NCBI GenBank assembly: GCA_005773695.1
Contig: SXHM01000018.1
Location: 1 to 6,045 of the forward strand
Source: Bacteroidota bacterium
GTDB taxonomy: Bacteria; Bacteroidota; Bacteroidia; SXHM01
DNA: 6,045 nucleotides
Direction of reading: 5' to 3'
In this document: positions 1-5,500 of the stretch, piece by piece
Layout: each line of letters begins with the position of its first letter
Numbering within the stretch: the stretch's first letter is position 1
Notes under the pieces: generated by a model
The model's input: the letters and a program-made list of their open reading frames with translations, nothing else
Database searches by the model: none
What the model was told of the DNA's origin: nothing
Program-made: the position numbers and the translations under genes

Positions 1-2
1 AC

Positions 3-1790
3 ACCGTTTTGAAAATGTTAGATACACTAAAATCAACTGATGGTTCATTGCACACACAAAATGGTTATTCGCTTAAAGATTTTGATTTATGGACACCAAC
101 TGAAAACGGGTTGCCCAAAATTAAGTCACCTGACGACAGAATTGATTTACTCTATATCATTTGGAAAAATAATCGTTTTCTCACCACAGCAAATACTGGC
201 GGCAATTCTGGTTATGGAGTAAATGCATCTAAAGGCGTTGCTTTTAAAAATATGCAAGGCATAAATAATATGGCATCCTTTAATTGTAATAATACCGGAT
301 CAGGTGCCTACACAATAACCATTGCCGAACATCTTCACGGAATTTTTGGAGGTAATCACTGGCATTCTGCAGGTGGAAGAGGAGCACATACATTTCTTGC
401 TACAGCAAATTCATATGGGCTTACAGGCCAACATCCGGCAACCATGCAAGCTGTAAGTGGTTGGGACCGCTGGATGATGCACTGGAAAAGAGCAGATAAA
501 AAACATGTTACTTCTGCTTATGATTTAAATGGAAATGAAATGGAAACAGACAATATTTCTATTGAAACATTTCCGCAAGGCGGAAATTTTGTTTTGCGTG
601 ATTTTGTTGAAACGGGTGATGCACTGCGTATAAAACTTCCTCATATTAACTGGCAGCAGAAAGGTGATGTTAAAAATCAATATTTGTGGATTGAAAACCG
701 GCAGATGAAAACCCGTTTTGATGAATATCTCAGCGGTTCGTGTGTAAATACCGATGAAGGAAATTTTCCCCGCGGAACTCCGGGAATGTATGCTTACATT
801 CAGGTTGGGAAAGATATTCGTGAAGGAGGAAAAGATATTTATTCAGGTGCTTACGAGCATCCCAACGGATTGGCAAGTCCTTTCTTTCCCTTGAGTGCTG
901 AAGGTAATTTTGATTTTTACTACGACTGGGACAGAATTCAACAGGCGCAATGGATTGACTGCAACTGGAACAACTCAAACCTTCCGGTAAACAAGAAGAG
1001 AAGTCTTCCAAATCCGTTCACCGGTTTTTCGGATTTATACCGCTATATCGATTCGAATCATGATGGTGTTCTTTATTCAGGTGATAAACTTCAGGCGGGT
1101 TTGAGTGAGGTTCAGGGCGATACCGTAATTCATAACTACAACACAAGCGGTGACTGGCTGGATGCTTTTTCGTCCGAAACAGGAAATAGAAAAATATCTA
1201 TCAGTACAAATCCTTCAACTGTTCCTGTTTATACATATACCACTAATCAGGAATTCAGCAACTTTAATCTTATAGACGGCAAGCCGGCTGATTATGAAAA
1301 CCGAACCATCTGGCTCAATGGTTTGTCGGTTGAAATCGTTGATGAGAATAAAGAAAAGGGAACTATAACTATTCAGGTTCGGTGGGATAATTATGAAGTA
1401 AATAATGATGTGCGTTGGTGTGGAAACATGATGTTAAGTCCGAATGATTTTGATGTTTCAAAGCCTTCATTGGTTTTACAATCAGGAAAAAAATTGCTTA
1501 TCGACAGGGGACAAAGCCCACAGTTTAATAAATCAACCGAAAAAGATAAAAACGGAGAGTGGCTCTTCACCGACCCTACTGTTTTCACCTGCATGAAAGA
1601 TTCGTATTTTTACCTCGAACCAAAATCGCAATTGGTATTGGATAACAAGAGTAGATTAGTTTTGCAGGCAGGTTCTAAATTAGTGGCAGGAGCAAAATCA
1701 AAAATAATAATCAAGCCCGGAAGCGAATTGGTAACACAAGAGGGTGCACAACTTATTTTAGAGGCGAAAGCAAAAATTATCCGCAAATAA
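3..1790 (+). CDS. Large probably secreted protein, M6-peptidase-like, with C-terminal octad repeats (5' partial)
   Basis: The frame is open to the left edge, so the true start and any signal peptide lie outside. Residue numbers here count the TTG at 9 as 1; that TTG is probably internal. Residues about 37-55 (KIKSPDDRIDLLYIIWKNN), 106-119 (AEHLHGIFGGNHWH) and 151-160 (GWDRWMMHWK) resemble, from memory, M6-like metallopeptidases of Bacteroidota. The position expected to be the first His of HExxH is Ala106, so activity is doubtful. Residues 348-359 (DSNHDGVLYSGD) fit a 12-residue EF-hand calcium loop. From about residue 532 to the end the chain is an 8-residue repeat (Ser/Ala, any residue, then mostly Leu/Ile and Val/Ile), suggesting a small beta-solenoid or stalk. 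No typical type IX C-terminal sorting domain is visible. The stop overlaps the next start. The coding call is sure; the peptidase relationship is moderate, and function is unknown. Confidence 0.88.
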   Translation, partial: TVLKMLDTLKSTDGSLHTQNGYSLKDFDLWTPTENGLPKIKSPDDRIDLLYIIWKNNRFLTTANTGGNSGYGVNASKGVAFKNMQGINNMASFNCNNTGSGAYTITIAEHLHGIFGGNHWHSAGGRGAHTFLATANSYGLTGQHPATMQAVSGWDRWMMHWKRADKKHVTSAYDLNGNEMETDNISIETFPQGGNFVLRDFVETGDALRIKLPHINWQQKGDVKNQYLWIENRQMKTRFDEYLSGSCVNTDEGNFPRGTPGMYAYIQVGKDIREGGKDIYSGAYEHPNGLASPFFPLSAEGNFDFYYDWDRIQQAQWIDCNWNNSNLPVNKKRSLPNPFTGFSDLYRYIDSNHDGVLYSGDKLQAGLSEVQGDTVIHNYNTSGDWLDAFSSETGNRKISISTNPSTVPVYTYTTNQEFSNFNLIDGKPADYENRTIWLNGLSVEIVDENKEKGTITIQVRWDNYEVNNDVRWCGNMMLSPNDFDVSKPSLVLQSGKKLLIDRGQSPQFNKSTEKDKNGEWLFTDPTVFTCMKDSYFYLEPKSQLVLDNKSRLVLQAGSKLVAGAKSKIIIKPGSELVTQEGAQLILEAKAKIIRK

Positions 1791-2095
1791 TGCTGAATAA
1801 ACTATTAACATTTTTGCTAATCATCTTTTCACTTGCAGCTTATGCTCAGGAGCAGAAAGAAATGGAAGTTCCCAAAGGAAGCAAGTCTGCAAAGGCAACC
1901 AAGAAAAGAACCGAAGAGCGCAAGGAAACGGGTATGAAAGAATATGAAAAAGCGGTAAAACGTCAAAAAAAAATTCAGACCAAGGAAACGCGGAAGCGAA
2001 TGAAGCAAACAGCCAAGAAAGCAAAAAAATATAACGATAAAAGGCCTGATAATTTTTTCGAAAAACTATTCAGGAGGAAACAGAAAAAGAAATAA
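1790..2095 (+). CDS. Small exported Lys/Arg-rich protein of unknown function
   Basis: This 101-residue protein begins with a clear signal peptide: MLNK, a hydrophobic core at 5-17 and an AYA|Q type I cleavage site after Ala19, with no lipobox Cys. The predicted mature chain of 82 residues carries 25 Lys and 8 Arg against 12 acidic residues, so it is strongly basic and probably helical. Residues 45-64 and 65-84 form an imperfect 20-residue duplication, each starting KET; the DNA word CAAGGAAACG recurs exactly 60 bp apart (1921 and 1981). The C-terminal pattern TRKRMKQTAKKAKKYN followed by FFEKLFRRK resembles, from memory, small exported proteins of unknown function common in Bacteroidota. The ATG overlaps the upstream TAA by one base (TAATG), which suggests translational coupling to the large protein. 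A role in binding an acidic surface or nucleic acid outside the cytoplasm is only a guess from charge. Confidence 0.82.
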   Translation: MLNKLLTFLLIIFSLAAYAQEQKEMEVPKGSKSAKATKKRTEERKETGMKEYEKAVKRQKKIQTKETRKRMKQTAKKAKKYNDKRPDNFFEKLFRRKQKKK

Positions 2096-2147
2096 TTATC
2101 TATTTAAAGATGATTATTAAAACATTTACACTTTCTAACATAAGATC

Positions 2148-2654
2148 ATGACATCAACAACAACACAAGTGTTAACCAAACTTCAGGTTGCGCAGAAAAT
2201 TGACCGTATCGCGTATCAGGTTTATGAAAATAACCACAGCGAAAAAGAAATAATTATTGCAGGAATTTCTGGCAACGGACAAAAAATGGCTGAGCGTTTA
2301 GCTAAAGCAATTGAGAAAATATCACCTTTGAAAGTAAAACTGGTGACAGTGATAATCAATAAAGAAAAACCGGCAGAAAATAAAATTGAAATTTCTATTT
2401 CAGAAAAGGAAACTGAAAATAAAGTGGTAGTGGTGGTTGACGATGTATTAAATTCAGGAAAAACCCTGATGTATTCTATCCGCCATATTTTGCAGGTTAA
2501 TCTTAAAGCCCTACGCATTGCAGTGTTGGTTGATCGCGACCACAAACGTTTTCCGGTTAAGGTTGATTATGTTGGTATGGAGCTTTCAACAACCCTGCAG
2601 GAGCATGTAAGTGTTGTTTTTGGCGGTAAAAATGAAGGAGTGTTTATTGAGTAG
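2148..2654 (+). CDS. PyrR-like phosphoribosyltransferase family protein
   Basis: The protein has 168 residues with a type I phosphoribosyltransferase fold. The PRPP-binding motif is at 94-106, four Val then DDVLNSGKT, with the acidic pair Asp98-Asp99. The downstream segment ALRIAVLVDRDHKRFPVKVDYVG (121-143, abbreviated here as LAVLVDR..H...P...DYVG) closely matches PyrR, the bifunctional uracil phosphoribosyltransferase and pyr attenuation regulator (about 180 residues in Bacillus). Two PyrR features are changed: the pyrophosphate-loop motif GIKTRG reads GISGNG (39-44), and the ITLYRDDL-type segment is replaced by a Lys/Glu-rich stretch (about 65-85). Uracil phosphoribosyltransferase activity or RNA binding should therefore not be assumed, and no symbol is given. 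The ATG at 2148 lies 52 bp after the previous gene with no Shine-Dalgarno sequence, as usual in Bacteroidota. The 3' end overlaps aroK tail to tail by 11 bp. Family membership is firm; the substrate is uncertain. Confidence 0.88.
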   Translation: MTSTTTQVLTKLQVAQKIDRIAYQVYENNHSEKEIIIAGISGNGQKMAERLAKAIEKISPLKVKLVTVIINKEKPAENKIEISISEKETENKVVVVVDDVLNSGKTLMYSIRHILQVNLKALRIAVLVDRDHKRFPVKVDYVGMELSTTLQEHVSVVFGGKNEGVFIE

Positions 2655-3150
2655 AAGTAATTTGCTTCTCTATCTCTTTCACATCTAGATTTATACCATT
2701 TACTATAACATCAGCCTGCCCGTAAAATCGCTCACGTTGTGCCAGATGTTCTTCAATAAAATTCTCCAGACTTTTATTGCCAGTATTTTTTAAAAGCGGG
2801 CGGGTGTTATCCTTTTGTGAAAGCCTTTTAGCAAGTGCAGCCGCAGATAGTTTAATATACACAACCTTACCACAGTGTTTCATCAATTCAATGTTTTTTC
2901 CGAAACATGGAGTGCCACCTCCGGTGGCAATAATATGGTCTTCTAACTTGGATAATTTCTCAAGGTAAATTCTTTCTAATCTGCGAAACTCCTCTTCACC
3001 TTCAATAGCAAAAATATCGGCAATACGTCTGCCGCTGCGCTTTTCAATGTGGTTATCTAAATCTGCAAATCCATATCCCAGCAACTTTGCAAGTTTTTTT
3101 CCGGCAGTGCTTTTCCCGCTGCCCATATATCCGATTAAGAAAATTAACAT
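2644..3150 (-). CDS. aroK: Shikimate kinase
   Basis: The enzyme phosphorylates the 3-hydroxyl of shikimate with ATP, a cytoplasmic step on the way to chorismate and the aromatic amino acids. Its 168 residues are the usual length for the family. Visible motifs in order are: Walker A GYMGSGKST (7-15, Lys13), the shikimate-binding DLD (30-32), FRRLE (55-59, with Arg56 the likely shikimate contact), GGGTP (77-81) in the Walker B/shikimate region, the lid arginine in TRPLL (Arg117), and RxxxYxxxA (Arg139, Tyr143, Ala146) near the C-terminus. All key residues are present, so it should be active. It follows the SDR gene on the same strand after 45 bp. On the minus strand a perfect AAGGAGG lies within a palindrome, but about 16 nt from the ATG, too far for a normal ribosome site. 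The last 11 bp overlap the convergent phosphoribosyltransferase gene. Confidence 0.96.
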   Translation of the reverse strand: MLIFLIGYMGSGKSTAGKKLAKLLGYGFADLDNHIEKRSGRRIADIFAIEGEEEFRRLERIYLEKLSKLEDHIIATGGGTPCFGKNIELMKHCGKVVYIKLSAAALAKRLSQKDNTRPLLKNTGNKSLENFIEEHLAQRERFYGQADVIVNGINLDVKEIEKQITSTQ

Positions 3151-3163
3151 AATTATTTTGCTA

Positions 3164-3193
3164 TCACCCTCCTTTTAGGAGAGGGAAGGGTGA
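3164..3193. repeat. Imperfect palindrome between the SDR and aroK genes, possible REP-like element
   Basis: Outer arms TCACCCT (3164-3170) and AGGGTGA (3187-3193) are exact reverse complements. An alternative inner hairpin, CTCCT (3169-3173) with AGGAG (3177-3181) and a TTT loop, shares bases with the left arm. The element fills almost the whole gap between two leftward genes. Its G/C-rich purine/pyrimidine arms differ from the A+T-rich surroundings and recall, from memory, short dispersed palindromes seen between genes in many Bacteroidota genomes. It lacks a T-tract directly after the stem on the minus strand, so it is not a convincing intrinsic terminator, though it may shield the 3' end of the SDR message. 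Confidence 0.6.
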
Positions 3194-3195
3194 GT

Positions 3196-4002
3196 TTATT
3201 TTAAAGGAATTTCTCCTTCTTTTGCTACCGCATTAAAAACCAATTTATCAGTAAGCGCAGGAAATATTTTATTCATCCACACCGCCAATTTCCCTTGCCT
3301 GGTGAGCACAATAGTTCGTTTGCGTTTTTCAACTGCTTTTACAATTTCTTCAGCTACTTCTTCAGCAGACATCATCTTTTCTTCATCACGTGGACTTTCT
3401 CCTTGCGAACTGCCGTCAGCCACAAGCGCAGCATTGCGCACATTAGAAGCTGTGTAGCCCGGACAAGCTACCAATACATGCAAGCCTGTTTTTAAATTCT
3501 CAATCCGTAATGCATCTAAAAAACCCTGCATTGCAAACTTTGAAGCAGAATAACCTGTTCTCCCAGGCAAACCATTATATCCTGCAATAGACGAAATACC
3601 CACAACCGAACCTTTGTTTTTAAGCAAATGAGGTAGAGCGTATTTTGTGCAGTAAATCGTTCCCCAAAAATTGATGTCCATTACTTTTCTAATAACATCA
3701 AGCTGTAAATCTTTAAAAAGCGCACGCATGGAAATTCCTGCATTGTTAATCAGAATATCAATTTCTCCATAGGTTTCAATCGTTTTTTCAATCAAAAATT
3801 TGCAATCATTTTCTATGCTTACATCACCTGCAACAGTTAAAATCTGAGCACCTGTTTTTCTCAGTTCCTCAGCAGTCTGCTCTAAGTTTTTTTTGTTACG
3901 TCCCGAAATAACAATCTTCGCCCCGCGTTTGGAAAATGCAAGTGCACAGGCTTTTCCTATTCCCGAACTTGCTCCTGTAATAACAACCGTTTTATTTTTC
4001 AT
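3196..4002 (-). CDS. Classical short-chain dehydrogenase/reductase (SDR)
   Basis: This is a 268-residue Rossmann-fold NAD(P)(H)-dependent oxidoreductase. The cofactor glycine motif TGASSGIG is at 9-16 and NNAG at 86-89. The full catalytic tetrad is present as Asn111 (MDINFWG), Ser138, Tyr151 and Lys155 (YSASK), followed by the PG motif at 181-182. Arg35 in SGRN after beta-strand 2 hints at NADP(H) preference, which is inference. The C-terminal part (about 236-265) is rather hydrophobic and may form the substrate lid. Substrate cannot be read from the sequence; relatives act on ketones, sugars, lipids or steroids. The start at 4002 is chosen because TGASSGIG sits at the usual distance and a TAnnTTTG box lies just upstream. 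The gene is the first of a probable SDR-aroK unit and is divergent from lpdA. Confidence 0.94.
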   Translation of the reverse strand: MKNKTVVITGASSGIGKACALAFSKRGAKIVISGRNKKNLEQTAEELRKTGAQILTVAGDVSIENDCKFLIEKTIETYGEIDILINNAGISMRALFKDLQLDVIRKVMDINFWGTIYCTKYALPHLLKNKGSVVGISSIAGYNGLPGRTGYSASKFAMQGFLDALRIENLKTGLHVLVACPGYTASNVRNAALVADGSSQGESPRDEEKMMSAEEVAEEIVKAVEKRKRTIVLTRQGKLAVWMNKIFPALTDKLVFNAVAKEGEIPLK

Positions 4003-4007
4003 TCCCG

Positions 4008-4015
4008 CAAAAGTA
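4008..4015 (-). promoter_or_regulatory. Putative Bacteroidota -7 promoter box for the SDR gene
   Basis: Read on the minus strand the sequence is TACTTTTG, an exact match to the TAnnTTTG -7 consensus of the main Bacteroidota sigma factor. No clear TTTG-type -33 element is seen about 20 bp further upstream; the closest is a weak ATTAAG. The box ends only 5 bases before the ATG, so transcription would begin at or almost at the start codon, giving a leaderless or nearly leaderless message. Confidence 0.45.
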
Positions 4016-4020
4016 ACACA

Positions 4021-4057
4021 TATAGCCCTATACCTTAATCCTTATTTTCCTATAGCC
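4021..4057. promoter_or_regulatory. Paired TATAGCC repeats in the divergent promoter region, possible operator
   Basis: TATAGCC occurs at 4021-4027 and again at 4051-4057, exactly 30 bp apart, close to three helical turns. The first copy is part of an inverted repeat, TATAG-CC-CTATA (4021-4032), and the second includes the palindrome CTATAG (4050-4055). Each copy would fall in the spacer of one of the two divergent promoters, a plausible place for a repressor. No regulator gene is visible in the window, and short A/T-rich repeats can arise by chance. Confidence 0.3.
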
Positions 4058-4065
4058 AAAAAACA

Positions 4066-4073
4066 TAACTTCG
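4066..4073 (+). promoter_or_regulatory. Putative -7 promoter box for lpdA
   Basis: TAACTTCG matches the Bacteroidota TAnnTTTG consensus at all but one position and ends 23 bp before the lpdA ATG. A T-rich patch (4043-4048) lies roughly where a -33 element would be, but it is not a good match. A second near match, TAACTTTC (4089-4096), abuts the ATG directly and is an alternative. Both are one mismatch from consensus, so the call is tentative. Confidence 0.35.
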
Positions 4074-4096
4074 TCCTCTCATTTTTTATAACTTTC

Positions 4097-5497
4097 ATGA
4101 ATTACGATGTAGCAATAATAGGTAGTGGTCCCGGTGGATATGTTGCAGCCATTCGTTGTGCCCAGCTTGGAATGAAAACCGCAATCATTGAGCGATACAA
4201 CACCCTTGGAGGAACATGCCTTAATGTTGGATGCATTCCTTCCAAAGCATTACTTGATTCTTCTGAACATTACCATAATGCCTCAACCAATTTTGCTGAA
4301 CATGGAATTGAATTGAAAAATCTGAAAGTAAATCTTCAACAAATGATAAAACGCAAAGATGATGTGGTAAAAATCACATGCGATGGTGTTTCTTATCTGA
4401 TGAAGAAAAATAAAGTAGATGTATTTACAGGTCATGGTTCTTTCATTGACCCAAAAACGATTGAAATTAAAATGGACGATGGAACGGTCGAAAAAATTTT
4501 AACTTCAAAAGCAATTATTGCCACCGGTTCTAAACCTTCTTCTTTACAAGGAATTACTATTGATAAGAAACGAATTATTACCTCTACTGAAGCATTAAAA
4601 CTCGAAGAAATTCCAAAGCACCTTATTGTAATTGGAGGTGGTGTAATAGGTCTGGAATTAGGATCAGTTTATGCGCGTTTGGGATCCAAAGTTTCTGTCG
4701 TTGAATTTATGGACAGTATTATTCCTACAATGGATAAAACCTTAGGAAAAGAATTGCAACGAAGCCTCAAAAAGTTAGGCTTTGAGTTTTACTTGAATCA
4801 TAAAGTAACTGAAGTTAATGCAAAAGGAAAAGAAGTAACCCTTTCAGCTGTAAACAAAAAAACTGAAAAGATTGAACTCAAAGGAGACTATTGCTTAGTT
4901 GCTGTTGGCAGAAAACCCTACACCGAAAACCTGGGACTTGAAAAAGCAGGAGTTAAATTAGATGAGCGAGGAAGAGTAGATGTAGATGAACATCTTGAAA
5001 CCAACGTAAAAGGAATTTACGCTATTGGCGATGTTATAAAAGGTCCCATGTTGGCTCATAAAGCTGAAGACGAAGGTGTTTTTGTAGCCGAAGTAATTGC
5101 AGGACAAAAGCCTCATATTAATTACCTGACAATTCCCGGAGTGGTTTATACCTGGCCAGAAGTTGCTTCGGTAGGTTATACAGAAGAACAATTAAAAGAC
5201 AAGGGAGCAAAATACAAAGTTGGTTCATTTCCTTTTCGTGCAAGCGGCAGGGCACGTGCCAGCATGGATATTGATGGTCTAGTAAAAGTACTGGCTGATG
5301 AAACTACAGATGAGATTCTGGGTGTTCACATGATAGGTCCTCGCACAGCCGATATGATTGCCGAGGCAATGGTAGCAATGGAATTCCGTGCCTCTGCCGA
5401 AGATATTGGAAGAATGTGTCACCCACACCCTACTTTTTCCGAGGCTCTGAAAGATGCTTGTTTAGATGCAAGTGCAAAACGTGCTTTACAGATATAA
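4097..5497 (+). CDS. lpdA: Dihydrolipoamide dehydrogenase (E3)
   Basis: The FAD enzyme reoxidises the dihydrolipoyl groups of the 2-oxoacid dehydrogenase complexes, and often of the glycine cleavage system, passing electrons to NAD+. The protein has 466 residues, the normal E3 length. Motifs in order are: FAD-binding GSGPGG (9-14), the redox-active disulfide in GGTCLNVGCIPSK (Cys41 and Cys46), the NAD-binding GGGVIG (180-185) ending in acidic Glu203 (NAD preference), the second FAD motif AIGD (309-312), and the dimer-interface HPHPTFSEA with the catalytic pair His444 and Glu449. The ATG at 4097 is chosen because the FAD fold starts at once; the frame stays open upstream to 3893, but that part has no family similarity and lies antisense to the SDR gene. 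No other 2-oxoacid dehydrogenase subunit is in the window, so this may be a stand-alone, shared E3. hemH follows 3 bp later. Confidence 0.97.
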   Translation: MNYDVAIIGSGPGGYVAAIRCAQLGMKTAIIERYNTLGGTCLNVGCIPSKALLDSSEHYHNASTNFAEHGIELKNLKVNLQQMIKRKDDVVKITCDGVSYLMKKNKVDVFTGHGSFIDPKTIEIKMDDGTVEKILTSKAIIATGSKPSSLQGITIDKKRIITSTEALKLEEIPKHLIVIGGGVIGLELGSVYARLGSKVSVVEFMDSIIPTMDKTLGKELQRSLKKLGFEFYLNHKVTEVNAKGKEVTLSAVNKKTEKIELKGDYCLVAVGRKPYTENLGLEKAGVKLDERGRVDVDEHLETNVKGIYAIGDVIKGPMLAHKAEDEGVFVAEVIAGQKPHINYLTIPGVVYTWPEVASVGYTEEQLKDKGAKYKVGSFPFRASGRARASMDIDGLVKVLADETTDEILGVHMIGPRTADMIAEAMVAMEFRASAEDIGRMCHPHPTFSEALKDACLDASAKRALQI

Positions 5498-5500
5498 CTT

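Noticed and set aside
9..11. TTG at 9 as the true start of the first gene
   Set aside because: The frame stays open to the window edge, no signal peptide follows, and the downstream sequence appears to enter mid-domain; the gene is more likely cut by the edge.
730..1011. Minus-strand open frame within the first gene
   Set aside because: It shows no recognisable motif, and the plus-strand frame has clear protein features over the same bases; it is a shadow frame.
2072..2077. AGGAGG as a ribosome-binding site
   Set aside because: It lies inside the coding region of the small basic protein (Arg/Arg-Lys codons), more than 30 bases from the next possible ATG.
2222..2545. Minus-strand open frame opposite the phosphoribosyltransferase
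   Set aside because: It lies antisense to the conserved PRPP motif, with low-complexity Ser/Thr/Ile composition; it is a shadow frame.
2653..2669. Small hairpin AGAAG/CTTCT just after the phosphoribosyltransferase stop as a terminator
   Set aside because: The stem is short, weak and A/T-rich with one wobble pair, has no T-tract following it, and lies inside the aroK coding region.
3167..3176. AAGGAGG on the minus strand as the aroK ribosome-binding site
   Set aside because: The spacing to the ATG is about 16 nt, too long, and the bases are explained by the palindrome; Bacteroidota seldom rely on such sites.
3893..4096. Upstream in-frame extension of lpdA starting at 3893
   Set aside because: It adds 68 residues with no family similarity, lies antisense to the SDR gene and its promoter, and the FAD-binding fold begins right at the ATG at 4097, giving the normal E3 length.
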